Shown in pieces: positions 17,850 through 28,870 of a stretch of 64,000 bases of DNA (positions are counted from its first letter, which is position 1; the number at the start of each line of letters is the position of its first letter). A program made the position numbers and the translations under genes. The notes below the pieces were generated by a model. The model was not told the origin of the DNA and ran no database searches. It saw nothing but the letters and a program-made list of their open reading frames with translations. The stretch spans positions 1,353,200-1,417,199 of the forward strand of contig NZ_JAASUI010000001.1 in assembly GCF_014224155.1 (NCBI RefSeq), in the 5' to 3' direction. This DNA is from Listeria cossartiae subsp. cossartiae. Lineage in GTDB: Bacteria > Bacillota > Bacilli > Lactobacillales > Listeriaceae.

Positions 17850-18719
17850 TTATTTAGCTAATTCAACTTCACCACATGCAGCGACAATTTCTTCTACAAA
17901 GTATTGATGTAATTTCGCAGTGATTGGACCGCGTTTACCGTCAGCTACTTGTACACCATCGATATGCGTAACTGGTGTGATTTCAATTGTTGTGCTTGAA
18001 ATGAAAACTTCATCCGCTTCACGAAGATCCGTTAAAGTGAAATCAGCTTCTTTGACAGGAATACCGTTCTTTTTCGCAACAGCGATAATAACTTGACGAG
18101 TAATACCATTCAAGATTAAATTATCTGCAGCATGTGTCCATAACACGCCATCTTTAATAATAGAAACGTTGGAAGCAGAACATTCGGTTACTTGCTCTCC
18201 ACGGTGCAAAACAGCTTCTAACGCATTTTGTTGATGCGCTTTGTTTTTCGCTAAAATGTTGCCAAGTAAATTCAAGCTCTTAATATCACAGCGTAACCAG
18301 CGTACATCTTCTTCTGTGATGACTGGTCCACCTTCTATAAATTGTTGCTCATTTCTTGGTACTTCGCGAGCGGCTGCAGTTAGCACGCCTTCTAATGGGA
18401 AATCATCTGGCATTACATGATTACGCGGATTTTGAACTCCACGTGTCACTTGTAAGTATACATTTCCTGTATTAATATTATTTTCGGCAACTAATTTTTC
18501 TAATAATTCACGTAACTCTTCTTTAGAATATGGAATAACTAAGTCAATTTTTGCTGCGCTAGCATATAAACGATCAATGTGTTCATTATAAGTGAAGAAT
18601 TTACCATTATATAGACGAACTACTTCATATACACCATCACCAAACTGATATCCGCGGTCTTCAATGTCAACTGTGGCATCTTCTCTTTCCACTAAATGGT
18701 TATTTACTAATACTTTCAT
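17850..18719 (-). CDS. dat: D-amino acid aminotransferase
   Basis: This 289-residue class IV PLP enzyme interconverts D-alanine and D-glutamate with their keto acids, feeding peptidoglycan and teichoic acid synthesis in the cytosol. The Schiff-base lysine lies in WLRCDIKSLNLLGN (near residue 146) and the PLP phosphate loop in FISSTTIEITPV. Length and motifs match Bacillus D-amino acid aminotransferase rather than branched-chain enzymes. It sits 112 bases downstream of pepV, which has its own terminator. Confidence 0.95.
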   Translation of the reverse strand: MKVLVNNHLVEREDATVDIEDRGYQFGDGVYEVVRLYNGKFFTYNEHIDRLYASAAKIDLVIPYSKEELRELLEKLVAENNINTGNVYLQVTRGVQNPRNHVMPDDFPLEGVLTAAAREVPRNEQQFIEGGPVITEEDVRWLRCDIKSLNLLGNILAKNKAHQQNALEAVLHRGEQVTECSASNVSIIKDGVLWTHAADNLILNGITRQVIIAVAKKNGIPVKEADFTLTDLREADEVFISSTTIEITPVTHIDGVQVADGKRGPITAKLHQYFVEEIVAACGEVELAK

Positions 18720-18779
18720 CTCGAGTCTCTCCTTGCATAGTTAATTTTTGGAACTGTCTAAAAACTTAATGAAACAAAG

Positions 18780-18813
18780 AAACTGCCGCAAAACTAAGCT
18801 TTGCAGCAGTTAA
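18780..18813 (-). terminator. Terminator after pepV
   Basis: AACTGCTGCAAA and TTTGCGGCAGTT pair with one G-U around a 6-7-base loop, then a T-rich tail on the minus strand. Confidence 0.85.
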
Positions 18814-18831
18814 TTTTTTCAATTATAACCC

Positions 18832-20244
18832 TTACTTCGCTAATTTGTAAAGTGCTTCTGCATAAATTGCTGTAGCTTTTAATAAATCGTCAAAATAGCT
18901 GAATTCATCTTTTTGGTGCATCGTGTCTTCACGCCCTGGGAATAGTGCGCCGAACGCTACGCCTGTCTCCATATGACGTGCATAAGTTCCGCCACCGATT
19001 GCTAGTAAAGTAGCTTCTTCGCCAGTTTGTTTTGTATACACTTCTTGTAAAGTTTGAATAAGTGGGTGATCTTTTGGTACGAAAAGTGGTTTGGAATCTT
19101 CGTAATGTGTATATTGTGCGTTGTACTCATATACCACTGTTTGCATTTTATTTTTCAGTTTGTCCATGTTAGCAGTCACTGGGTAACGGAAATTCAGTCC
19201 GTATTTACCGCCTTCTGCTACATCGTAACGAATAACGCCTACGTTCATTGTTAGCTCGCCACTTTCTGCATCTTCATAGCTAATGCCTAGTTTAACGGCA
19301 CGGGAATCGCCAAACAGATAATCACGACCAAATGTTACGAAATCATTTGCAGCTCCAGTTAATTTAAATTTACCAAGGAAGCCAACTAAATGAAGACCCG
19401 CATTTACACCGTTGTTTGGTTCCATCGCATGGGCAGATTTGCCGACGATGTTGATTTTAACGGATTTGCCATTTTCTTCTAAAGTTCCTTCTACTGGATG
19501 GTTTGCTAAGAAAGTTTTGAACGCACTTGCTAGTTTGTCGAAGTCTTTTACGTCTTCTAAAATAGCTGTTGCATGGTCAGGAACCATGTTGTAACGTTCG
19601 CCTGATTCTACGCTAAGTAAACGGAATGCTGCTTCTCCGCTCGCCTCGCCGTCTTTGAAAGATACGTCTAGTTCAGAGATACCTTTTTCCGCGTGAATGA
19701 TTGGGAATTCTGCATCTGGAACGAAACCAAGTGTTGGTTGTTCTTCTGTTTCGAAATAGCGTTCTACACAGCTCATACCGCTTTCTTCATCAGAGCCAAT
19801 GATGATTCTAACACGGCGTGAAAGTGGTAAGCCTAATTCTTTAATAATTTTAAGTGCGTAATAACCAGCGATTGTTGGGCCTTTATCGTCCGCAACTCCG
19901 CGAGCGTATAATTTGCCATCGCGTAAAGTTGGTTCGAATGGTCCGTTTGTCCAGCCGTCACCAACAGGAACAACATCCACATGTCCTAAAACACCAACTA
20001 GTTCTTCGCCTTGACCGTATTCAAGGTGTCCTGCTACGTTTCCAACTTCTTTCGTAGCGAAGCCATCTTTTTTACCTAATTCGATCATATAGTCGAGTGC
20101 GCGTTTCACGTCCGGTCCAAACGGCGCATCTTCTGTTTTTTTACTGTCATCGCGAACACTTGGAATGCGAAGAAGCCCTTTTAAATCTTCTAGGAAATCA
20201 TCTTTGCGTGATTCCACTTCTTTTTGCCAATTAATTTCTGTCAT
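18832..20244 (-). CDS. pepV: Dipeptidase PepV (M20A)
   Basis: A 470-residue zinc dipeptidase that hydrolyses many dipeptides in the cytosol. M20 metal and catalytic blocks are in order: GHVDVVPVGDGW (near 86-97), ARGVADDKGP (bridging Asp), GSDEESGM (catalytic Glu and ligand), PDAEFPI and the C-terminal MHQKDE. ATG at 20242-20244 is used because GGAGGG lies 10 bases before it; an upstream in-frame ATG would overlap that site. It may act downstream of peptide uptake and of the aminopeptidases in this window. Confidence 0.95.
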   Translation of the reverse strand: MTEINWQKEVESRKDDFLEDLKGLLRIPSVRDDSKKTEDAPFGPDVKRALDYMIELGKKDGFATKEVGNVAGHLEYGQGEELVGVLGHVDVVPVGDGWTNGPFEPTLRDGKLYARGVADDKGPTIAGYYALKIIKELGLPLSRRVRIIIGSDEESGMSCVERYFETEEQPTLGFVPDAEFPIIHAEKGISELDVSFKDGEASGEAAFRLLSVESGERYNMVPDHATAILEDVKDFDKLASAFKTFLANHPVEGTLEENGKSVKINIVGKSAHAMEPNNGVNAGLHLVGFLGKFKLTGAANDFVTFGRDYLFGDSRAVKLGISYEDAESGELTMNVGVIRYDVAEGGKYGLNFRYPVTANMDKLKNKMQTVVYEYNAQYTHYEDSKPLFVPKDHPLIQTLQEVYTKQTGEEATLLAIGGGTYARHMETGVAFGALFPGREDTMHQKDEFSYFDDLLKATAIYAEALYKLAK

Positions 20245-20318
20245 AATTGTTATTCCCTCCTTCAAACTTATCTTCTCTATTGTAAACTGTTTTTACGTAG
20301 CTTGGAAGCCGTAACTAC

Positions 20319-20732
20319 CTATTTTCTCATAAAACCTTTAATTGCTTCAAAATCCCAACGTTCCATCCGCGAAGAAAAAACGATATCGATGACGTTTAAG
20401 CTTTCTTTTTCTAGTGGTAAAAAGCGATATTCTTCGTGTTCATCGGATAATTCGATTTCGCCACCTTCTGGCATTTCTACTAAATAAATAACGCCGGTAA
20501 TTTGGAAGTCCTCATGGAAAAATTCCCACGTATCATATAAAATAAATGGTTGCACTTGTAATTTGGTTTCCTCATAAACCTCTCTAAAAAGGGCTTCTCC
20601 GTGTGTTTCACCGTAAGTCATGCGGCCTCCTGGAAGTTCAAACACGTCTCCTTCTACCCCTTTTTTCTTGAGTGCTAAAAACTCTCCGTCTTTTACGATA
20701 ACTGCTTTTACTGCAGGATATATAGGTTTCAT
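20319..20732 (-). CDS. Nudix hydrolase
   Basis: A 137-residue MutT/Nudix protein with a complete Nudix box, GGRMTYGETHGEALFREVYE followed by ET, i.e. the G-x5-E-x7-RE-x2-EE pattern, near residues 36-58. These enzymes hydrolyse nucleoside diphosphates linked to other groups. The substrate is unknown. AAGGAGG precedes ATG. It is divergent from the NAD(P)HX dehydratase gene, with a perfect 19-bp palindrome between them. Confidence 0.92.
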   Translation of the reverse strand: MKPIYPAVKAVIVKDGEFLALKKKGVEGDVFELPGGRMTYGETHGEALFREVYEETKLQVQPFILYDTWEFFHEDFQITGVIYLVEMPEGGEIELSDEHEEYRFLPLEKESLNVIDIVFSSRMERWDFEAIKGFMRK

Positions 20733-20757
20733 TTTACAAAAGCCTCCTTATCATTTA

Positions 20758-20776
20758 AGATAAACATGATTTATCT
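20758..20776. promoter_or_regulatory. Perfect palindrome between divergent genes
   Basis: AGATAAA, a 5-base centre (CATGA), and TTTATCT form an inverted repeat in the 104-base gap between the Nudix and nnrD genes. It could be an operator acting on both; no regulator is assigned. Confidence 0.5.
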
Positions 20777-20836
20777 GTTCTTTATTTTACCCGGTTGAGT
20801 AGATAAAAGCCAGTGTCATAAGGAGGTTTTACAAAA

Positions 20837-21667
20837 ATGAAGAAAATAACACCGAAAGCAATGTGCGCATGGATTCCAAAACGTGAGGACGAAACACACA
20901 AAGGTGACTATGGGCGCGTTTTAATTGTCGCTGGAAACAAACAATTTGGCGGTGCTGCCATTATGGCGGCAGAAGCTTGCGTCAAAAGTGGTGCTGGTTT
21001 AACAACGGTTGCCTCTGATAGTGTCAACCGCCCCGCTCTCCAAACAAGAATTCCTGAATGTATGTTTATTGATTATGAAAATATCACGAGTCTAAGCGAA
21101 CAAATCAGCCAATTTGATACGATTTTAATTGGGCCGGGACTTGGATTAGATGCATATGCCGAAGAAATTTTCCAGTTAGTATTACAAAAATCAACCGAAC
21201 AGCAGCAAGTGATTATTGACGGTGACGGTATTACTATTTATGCAAAAGGAGAAACGCCCCATCCGGCTGCTAAACTAACTTTCACACCACATGCTGGCGA
21301 ATGGAAACGGCTAAAAGCATTGGCTCCTGATGCCGAAACACCAACAGATGTTGCGCTTGCGATCGATGCCACCATTGTACTTAAAGGACATCGTACCAAA
21401 GTATATTCCGGCGAATCCGCTTGGCAAAATATGTACGGCACACCGGCAATGGCAACTGGCGGTATGGGCGATACGCTGGCCGGAACGATTTGCGGATTGA
21501 TGGCACAAACAGAAAAGCCAATTACTGGCACGCTAGCCGCAGTCTTTTTACACAGCTATATCGGTGAAATTTTAGCTAAAAAACGCTATGTAGTACTTCC
21601 AACGGAGATTGCCGAAGAATTACCAACTTATTTGAAAATTTTTAGCGAAACTGACGAGCATGCTTAA
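20837..21667 (+). CDS. nnrD: ADP-dependent (S)-NAD(P)H-hydrate dehydratase
   Basis: This 276-residue ribokinase-like enzyme repairs hydrated NADH/NADPH (NADHX) by ATP- or ADP-dependent dehydration. Family signatures are GDYGRVLIVAGNKQFGGAA near the start and ATGGMGDTLAGTICG (the catalytic GxGD Asp) near residue 215. The epimerase domain that is fused in some bacteria is absent. AAGGAGG precedes ATG. Pairing with a Nudix gene is compatible with nucleotide-damage control (inference). Confidence 0.93.
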   Translation: MKKITPKAMCAWIPKREDETHKGDYGRVLIVAGNKQFGGAAIMAAEACVKSGAGLTTVASDSVNRPALQTRIPECMFIDYENITSLSEQISQFDTILIGPGLGLDAYAEEIFQLVLQKSTEQQQVIIDGDGITIYAKGETPHPAAKLTFTPHAGEWKRLKALAPDAETPTDVALAIDATIVLKGHRTKVYSGESAWQNMYGTPAMATGGMGDTLAGTICGLMAQTEKPITGTLAAVFLHSYIGEILAKKRYVVLPTEIAEELPTYLKIFSETDEHA

Positions 21668-21668
21668 T

Positions 21669-21712
21669 CAAAAAATCCTCCCTTTTTTATGAAAGAGAGG
21701 ATTTTTTTCTAT
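21669..21712. terminator. Bidirectional terminator between nnrD and PAP2 genes
   Basis: AAAAATCCTC and GAGGATTTTT form a stem extended by partly paired A/T, with T runs at both ends. Confidence 0.85.
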
Positions 21713-22362
21713 GCTTTTTTAAATTTACTAGCCCATAAAGCTAATTTTTCATTCCAAATAAAGTAACAACCGATGCCGCTGAAAAGTGCTGCACTACCGA
21801 TTAAGAATCCTGCGACAACATCACTTGGAAAATGAACACCTAAGTAAACGCGGGAATACATGATGAAAATAACAAGGCCCAGCGCAAGAATGCCAATCGT
21901 TATACGAAGCCATCTGCGGCTAACATACAGAATTAACAAGAAAGCGAGCATTCCGTAAAAAACGGTAGACCCTGTAGAGTGTCCACTCGGAAAACTAAAT
22001 CCGCCTTGTTCGATTAATTTATACGTAGGTCTTGGTCGTTGAACGATATTTTTAATAATGGAAGGAATCAGCGCGCCACCAATTAAAACTATGCCGCCAA
22101 ACCAAATCGCCAGATCTACTTTTCGCATCAAAACAAACACAATAATCACGATTACAGTCAAAATACAAATGGTCGCTACCCCACCAATATCCGTTAAATA
22201 TGAAATCACAGTCGTTTTCGTATCCGTAATACCAGTGCGAATAATACTATTCCAATAATCATCAAAACGTTGAATCCATTTTGCCCCGGTCATAACGCCA
22301 GTCATAAAGAAAATAAATCCAAGGAGGGCGATACCGCTAATAATAAATGGTGTTTTTTTCAT
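21709..22362 (-). CDS. PAP2-family membrane phosphatase
   Basis: A 217-residue protein with about six hydrophobic segments and the three-part acid-phosphatase signature: KNIVQRPRP, FPSGHSTGS and SRVYLGVHFPSDVVAG, which supplies the catalytic histidines. Such proteins dephosphorylate undecaprenyl diphosphate or phosphatidylglycerol phosphate at the outer face of the membrane. It follows the first flippase gene by 9 bases with GGAGG between them, so the two are co-transcribed. That pairing supports a role in recycling lipid carriers, but substrate is not proven. Confidence 0.9.
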   Translation of the reverse strand: MKKTPFIISGIALLGFIFFMTGVMTGAKWIQRFDDYWNSIIRTGITDTKTTVISYLTDIGGVATICILTVIVIIVFVLMRKVDLAIWFGGIVLIGGALIPSIIKNIVQRPRPTYKLIEQGGFSFPSGHSTGSTVFYGMLAFLLILYVSRRWLRITIGILALGLVIFIMYSRVYLGVHFPSDVVAGFLIGSAALFSGIGCYFIWNEKLALWASKFKKA

Positions 22363-22371
22363 ACAATCCTC

Positions 22372-23985
22372 CTAGCGAATTCTTAGTTTTTCACGTAATC
22401 TCGTTCCGCGCGGTCCAAATAATTTGTCAGACAAGTGTAGTTTGAATGCCATGTAGCCATAGAAAATCGCGCCGATTCCACCACAAACGATGGTAATGAT
22501 TAACGCAGGGATTTTCCGATCCGTTGAAACAAAATTGCCCATGAATAGATAAAGTACAATAACCACAAGCCCCATTAAAGCTGTCATTCCAAAGAAAAGC
22601 ACCGTTCGTCGCAAAATAATTTTGAACGAGAAACGAACATATTTCTTAATAATAAGTAGCATGAAAATACAAGAGACCGCGTAACCAATTCCAGTGGCAA
22701 TAATCGACCCTTTTGCTTCAAACAGCATGATTAATGGCATTTGTAGCACCGATTTTGCAAGTAAACCGAGTAATAAACCAAGTACCGTAAAGCGTTGTTC
22801 ATCAATCCCTTGAAGGACTGCCGCAGAAACACTAAATAGCGAGAACAAAATCGCAATTGGCGCAAACAGTTGTAATAGTTCGGTTCCGTTATCACTAGGC
22901 GCGAAAAATACGGTAAATAATGGTCTTGCTAGCATCGCAATACCGAAACAAGCAGGAATTGTTAAAAATAATAAAATTTGGAAAACGTCATTTAGTTGGC
23001 GTTTCACTTGGGCATATTCTTTTCGAACATAAGCACCCGTAACCAGTGGAACAAGCGCCATCGAAAACGCAATCGCAAGTGTTCCCGGAATCATAATCAA
23101 TTTTTGAACGTCAAAGTTAATAATCGCTACATACGAATTCACTAGTTCGGGAGTAATACCAATATATTCCAGTACCCGCCCTAAAGTAAATTGGTCAATC
23201 AGTTGATAAAGCGAAGTTGCTGATCCAACAATAATAAAAGGAATTGCCGAAAGAATAATATCTTTATACAGCGTCGGGATCGAAATTTTCACCGTCCCTC
23301 TGTCCTCTAAAAGCATTCGGTCAAGTCCTGGTTTTCGTTTGTAAAAATACCATAGTAGTAAAAGTAAACTGGCAAAAGCACCTACAAAAGCAGAGAATGT
23401 AGCGATACTAATAGCTGTTACTACATTTCCATCAAGCACGTACATCACAATAAATGTGCCAGCAAGTAAGAACATAATTCGTACAACTTGTTCTAAAACT
23501 TGTGATACAGCAGAAGGCCCCATCGAATTATATCCTTGGAAAAAACCTCGAAGTAAACTCATGACTGGAATAATAAGTAAGGCAAAACTAACTGCACGAA
23601 TAACCTGAATCCCATCTGCTAAACTATAACCGCCTTCCAGCTGCTGCATACGAGCAAGCGTTGGCGCAAGTCCATACATCGCTAGGAAACAGACAATGCC
23701 GGAGAAAATCATTAAATATACACCTGTTTTAAATAATCGTCGGCCAACCGCGTATTCTTCCATCGCATTATATTTTGCTATATATTTAGCAACAGCTAGC
23801 GGAATCCCAGCAGTCGCAATGCTTAAGAATAATTGATACGGCACATAACCGAAATTATACAGAAGCGCTGGTTCATCTCCTCCAATAATCGCATAAAACG
23901 GAATCACATACAATATTCCGAGCACTTTAGAGATTAATGTCCCTAGTGTCAGAATAAATGTTCCTCTGAGCAGTTTTGAACCCAT
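22372..23985 (-). CDS. MurJ/SpoVB-like lipid-linked oligosaccharide flippase, copy 1
   Basis: This 537-residue MOP-superfamily protein has about 14 transmembrane helices. Shared family blocks are GTLISKVLGILYVIPFYAI at the start, RAVSFALLIIPVMSLLRGFF and YNSMGPSAVSQVLEQVVRI. Members flip lipid-linked cell-wall precursors across the membrane; Bacillus relatives are SpoVB, YtgP/MurJ and YkvU. It is a tandem paralogue of the next gene upstream, of equal length. A terminator separates the two. With the PAP2 gene it forms a flippase/lipid-phosphatase unit. Exact substrate is unknown. Confidence 0.9.
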   Translation of the reverse strand: MGSKLLRGTFILTLGTLISKVLGILYVIPFYAIIGGDEPALLYNFGYVPYQLFLSIATAGIPLAVAKYIAKYNAMEEYAVGRRLFKTGVYLMIFSGIVCFLAMYGLAPTLARMQQLEGGYSLADGIQVIRAVSFALLIIPVMSLLRGFFQGYNSMGPSAVSQVLEQVVRIMFLLAGTFIVMYVLDGNVVTAISIATFSAFVGAFASLLLLLWYFYKRKPGLDRMLLEDRGTVKISIPTLYKDIILSAIPFIIVGSATSLYQLIDQFTLGRVLEYIGITPELVNSYVAIINFDVQKLIMIPGTLAIAFSMALVPLVTGAYVRKEYAQVKRQLNDVFQILLFLTIPACFGIAMLARPLFTVFFAPSDNGTELLQLFAPIAILFSLFSVSAAVLQGIDEQRFTVLGLLLGLLAKSVLQMPLIMLFEAKGSIIATGIGYAVSCIFMLLIIKKYVRFSFKIILRRTVLFFGMTALMGLVVIVLYLFMGNFVSTDRKIPALIITIVCGGIGAIFYGYMAFKLHLSDKLFGPRGTRLREKLRIR

Positions 23986-24048
23986 CGTCTAACTTCCTTT
24001 ACATTAAATTATACATCCTTGTTTACTTTACCATTAACTCTTTTAAAA

Positions 24049-24088
24049 AAAAAGAACAAACCCAAATAAATCTCGGCTTGTTCTTTAC
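24049..24088 (-). terminator. Terminator between the two flippase genes
   Basis: AAAGAACAAGCC and GGGTTTGTTCTTT pair around a loop of about 11 bases, followed by a run of eight T on the minus strand. Confidence 0.85.
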
Positions 24089-24095
24089 AAAACAC

Positions 24096-25709
24096 TTAAA
24101 TCAAATGAAGTTTTTTACGAATTTTATACATACGATTGCCAAGAATGTACTTCAACAGCCCTGCTTTTGCAGCTAAAAACGCATAAATATAAGCACCAAA
24201 TCCAGCGGCAATAAAAACAATTACTAAGGCTGTTAATCTTGCGTGCGGATTTAAAAATAAAATTAACCCTTGATAAATGATCCAGACACTAAGCAGCATC
24301 ACAGCACTAATCCCAACAATAAGCAGCAGTCTTCGCATAATATATTTAAACGAGTACTTCGCATATTTTTTAATAATCCAGATGGTGAACGTGACCGAAA
24401 CAATGTAACCAAGCCCAGTCGCTAAGGCGCCACCTTTTGCTCCAAGAAGTAAAATCAATGGCATTTGTAACACTGATTTCGTTAGCAGCCCAAGTAATAA
24501 GCTAAGAACGGTGTAACGCTGCTCATCAATCCCTTGCAAAATCGCCGCCGTTACGCTAAATAACGAGAAGAAAATCGCAAATGGTGCAAAAAATTGAAGT
24601 AACATTGAACCGTCCGCATTATAACCATAAAAAATCGTATAGAGCGGGTCAGCTAGAATCGCTATTCCAAGACATGCTGGCACGACTAAAAATAACAGTA
24701 CTTGAAAAACAGCCGTTAAATGGTGATGCACTTCTCGAATTCGTCCTTTATGAAAAGCCGCCGCTACTAACGGAACGAGGGTCATCGAAAACGCTAAGGC
24801 TAGTGTTCCCGGAATCATAATAATTTTTTGGACGGAAAAGTTAAAAATGGAAAGTAAGTCTTCCGCTGTTTTCCCTGCCATCCCGTCGTACGTTAAAATG
24901 CGCGCAAACGTAAATAAATCAATTTGCTGATAAAGCGACATTGCCATCCCAACAATAATAAACGGCACCGCGGAAATCGAAATTTCTTTTAATAAATGAA
25001 AAGTCGATACGCGCAACTTATTGTTACTGCCAGCAATCATTTTTTGAATGCCCGGCTTCCGTTTTCGGTAATACCAGATAAGGCAGACCAAACTGAAAAA
25101 CGCCCCAACAAAAGCCGCGAAAGTCGCTAAACTCATTGCGGTTACAAGGCTACCATTCAACACATGAAGCACAATATACGTACTCGCAAGTAAAAATACA
25201 ATTCGTGCTACTTGTTCAATTACTTGTGACACGGCAGATGGTCCCATCGAATGAAACCCTTGGAAATAGCCACGAAGCAAGCTCATGACTGGAATAATAA
25301 GCAAGGCAAAACTTACTGCTCGAATAACTGTAGTAATATCCTCGATGCTCGTTCCACCACTGACTTCTTGCATCCCAGCTAAAATGGGCGCAAAAATGTA
25401 CATCACTAAAAAGCTGACAATCCCCGTAAATAACATTAAATACGTACTGGATTTATATAATCTTTGACTCAAAGCATATTCATTTAACGAATTATACTTC
25501 GAAATATATTTGGCAACTGCTAATGGAACGCCAGCTGTCGCGATATTCAAGAAAATTTGGTACGGAACATAACCGTATTGATAGAGAATGGTCGCCTGTT
25601 CCCCGCCCGCTATCCAATAAAACGGAATAACATATAAAATCCCTAAAATTTTTGACAGCAAAGTTCCCGCTGTTAATACAGCTGTCCCGCGCATTAATTT
25701 TGAACTCAT
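24096..25709 (-). CDS. MurJ/SpoVB-like flippase, copy 2
   Basis: Also 537 residues and co-linear with copy 1: GTLLSKILGILYVIPFYWI, RAVSFALLIIPVMSLLRGYF and HSMGPSAVSQVIEQVARIVF correspond block for block, so the two arose by tandem duplication that is clearly old (many substitutions). About 14 membrane helices. It has its own terminator, so the copies can be expressed independently. The role is flipping of a lipid-linked wall precursor; division of labour between copies is unknown. Confidence 0.9.
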   Translation of the reverse strand: MSSKLMRGTAVLTAGTLLSKILGILYVIPFYWIAGGEQATILYQYGYVPYQIFLNIATAGVPLAVAKYISKYNSLNEYALSQRLYKSSTYLMLFTGIVSFLVMYIFAPILAGMQEVSGGTSIEDITTVIRAVSFALLIIPVMSLLRGYFQGFHSMGPSAVSQVIEQVARIVFLLASTYIVLHVLNGSLVTAMSLATFAAFVGAFFSLVCLIWYYRKRKPGIQKMIAGSNNKLRVSTFHLLKEISISAVPFIIVGMAMSLYQQIDLFTFARILTYDGMAGKTAEDLLSIFNFSVQKIIMIPGTLALAFSMTLVPLVAAAFHKGRIREVHHHLTAVFQVLLFLVVPACLGIAILADPLYTIFYGYNADGSMLLQFFAPFAIFFSLFSVTAAILQGIDEQRYTVLSLLLGLLTKSVLQMPLILLLGAKGGALATGLGYIVSVTFTIWIIKKYAKYSFKYIMRRLLLIVGISAVMLLSVWIIYQGLILFLNPHARLTALVIVFIAAGFGAYIYAFLAAKAGLLKYILGNRMYKIRKKLHLI

Positions 25710-25782
25710 AATTTCTGTTACCTCAATTGATTTTTTCTTTGTAAGTCTGTCTGAATATCTGTTATGTAAAAATCATCCTCCC

Positions 25783-26220
25783 TTACTTCATGCGTCTCAG
25801 ATTTAAAATACAAATGACACTTAAAGCAAGTAACACGGCTGGTAAAATGAGCGAAAGAAAGTTCACGCCACTATTAATCATCGATAAAACAACACCAAGA
25901 ACAGTAAACGCAGCATATAAGTAATACACAATCGGTGAAATGACAATACCTTTTCTCAGTTTGTTAAACGAAAGAAACAAAATAATGGTAAATGCGAGAC
26001 AAAGTACAGCCATAATCGTTGTCGTCATAATCAAATTTTGAACAACGGCCGTTACACTTGCATTAGCAAGCACTTCCTTTTTTTGTTGTATCGCAAAAAG
26101 AGATACAATCGAAAACGAACTTAATACAGTTTGAATAGTCGAAACTACCGCTATTCCTAGTGTGATATTCTTTGTGTTATTGAGCATTCTAGCATGCTCT
26201 GGTTTAACTTCAACAGACAT
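25783..26220 (-). CDS. Four-helix membrane protein of unknown function
   Basis: 145 residues with four predicted transmembrane helices: ITLGIAVVSTIQTVLSSFSI, NLIMTTTIMAVLCLAFTIIL, PIVYYLYAAFTVLGVVLSM and FLSLILPAVLLALSVICIL. I do not recognise the family. The short N-terminus and basic C-terminus (NLRRMK) suggest both ends are cytoplasmic. It lies between trpA and the second flippase, on the same strand, with 70-74-base gaps. I see no clear terminator on either side, so read-through from trpA is possible. Confidence 0.75.
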   Translation of the reverse strand: MSVEVKPEHARMLNNTKNITLGIAVVSTIQTVLSSFSIVSLFAIQQKKEVLANASVTAVVQNLIMTTTIMAVLCLAFTIILFLSFNKLRKGIVISPIVYYLYAAFTVLGVVLSMINSGVNFLSLILPAVLLALSVICILNLRRMK

Positions 26221-26290
26221 CCTTACAACTCCTCTTTAACATTCTATACACCAGACTTTACCATATTTAAAGAGAAATTGTAAGTAGTAA

Positions 26291-27056
26291 TTAGTTTTCG
26301 ATTCGAACTTCTGCAGCCTTTTGTAAAAATGCGCCTAATTCTGCGGTTTTCTTTTCATGCAACATTTGCACAACCTTACTTCCGATAATCACCCCATCAC
26401 AGACATGCGCAAATTTTTCCACATGTTCAATAGAAGAAACACCAAATCCCGCAAGAACTGGAACAGGACTAATACGTTTTAAATAAGTTAAATGACTATC
26501 AATGTGCGCATCAAATTCATTTCGTACACCCGTTGTCCCGTTGACCGTCACAGCATAAATAAATCCTTCTGCTTGTTTCGCGATTTCTTCCAAGCGCGCT
26601 TTCGGACTAGTCAAGGAAACGAGTGGGATAAGTGCAATATCTGTTCCTTCGAGTTCCGGCGTGATCAGTGTTTGATGTTCATAAGGCAAATCGGGAATAA
26701 TCAGCCCTTTTACCGGGGTTTTTTGAACCAATTCGACAAATTTTGAAATTCCTAAATGAAAAATCGGATTGATGTAGCTCATGATAATTAGTGGAATTTG
26801 TACTTTGCTCGTTTGTAATGTCGTTAAAATTGCTTCTAAACTGACTTGCTCTTTTAAAGCGCGTAGTCCCGCAAGTTGAATAATCGGACCATCGGCAACT
26901 GGATCTGAAAAAGGAATCCCGATTTCAATCGCACTCACGCCTGATTTTTCTAAGAACAATAACTGTTCTTCTAAATTATCTAAACCACCGTCCCCGCCCA
27001 TGATGTACGTAACGACGGCAGCGTGCTCTTTATTCGCTAGTTTTTTTGTTAAAGTT

Positions 27057-27064
<8 letters not shown>
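26291..27064 (-). CDS. trpA: Tryptophan synthase alpha chain
   Basis: The 257-residue alpha subunit cleaves indole-3-glycerol phosphate to indole and glyceraldehyde 3-phosphate and passes indole to TrpB through a tunnel. The TIM barrel shows [15 protein letters not shown] with catalytic Glu47 and Asp58, and the phosphate loop LAGFGVSS. Its start overlaps trpB by 8 bases. It is the last gene of the operon; no strong terminator is visible after it. Confidence 0.97.
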
Positions 27065-28259
<1,195 letters not shown>

Positions 28260-28261
28260 GC

Positions 28262-28870
28262 TTATTCCACTCCTTTTGCTGTTTTAATGAAGTTCTTTAT
28301 TTTTTCTGGATTTTTTTCGCCATTTGTTTCTACGCCTGAGGAAATATCTACTGCATATGGTTCAAAGCGGTTAATCGCCGCACGAACATTTCCAGCATTT
28401 AGTCCGCCAGCAATGATTAATTTGTTTTTTGTGAGTGCATCACTATTTATTTTGTCCCAATCAAATGTCTTTCCGCTACCGCCTTCGTATTCTTCTGCTG
28501 GGGCATCGAGTAAGATATAGGCATTTGGGTAGTCATTTATATTCGGAGGAAGTTTTCCATCTTTGACCGGAAATGCTTTAATTACTTCCGCATCCGTGCG
28601 ATTTGCTTGTTCAGTAGGTTCTTGACCGTGAAGTTGAACGATATCTAATGGCACACCTTTAATTGCCGCGATCAGTTCTTCTTCGGTTGGATTGACGAAT
28701 ACCCCTACTTTTTTGACAGCGGCTGGAATATTTTCGGCTAATTGATGTGCCTGTTCAATTGTCACTTGGCGCTTACTTTTCGCAAAAACGAAGCCAATCA
28801 TATCCGCGCCATTTTCAACTGCAGCCGCTACATCCACTGCTTTTTTTAACCCACAAATTTTTACAATCAT
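28262..28870 (-). CDS. trpF: Phosphoribosylanthranilate isomerase
   Basis: A 202-residue TIM barrel that converts phosphoribosylanthranilate to the carboxyphenylamino-deoxyribulose phosphate. Catalytic cysteine in MIVKICGLK (Cys6) and aspartate in [10 protein letters not shown]; the phosphate-binding end is [11 protein letters not shown] and VDISSGVE. Free-standing, not fused to TrpC. It overlaps trpC by 4 bases. Confidence 0.97.
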   Translation of the reverse strand: MIVKICGLKKAVDVAAAVENGADMIGFVFAKSKRQVTIEQAHQLAENIPAAVKKVGVFVNPTEEELIAAIKGVPLDIVQLHGQEPTEQANRTDAEVIKAFPVKDGKLPPNINDYPNAYILLDAPAEEYEGGSGKTFDWDKINSDALTKNKLIIAGGLNAGNVRAAINRFEPYAVDISSGVETNGEKNPEKIKNFIKTAKGVE

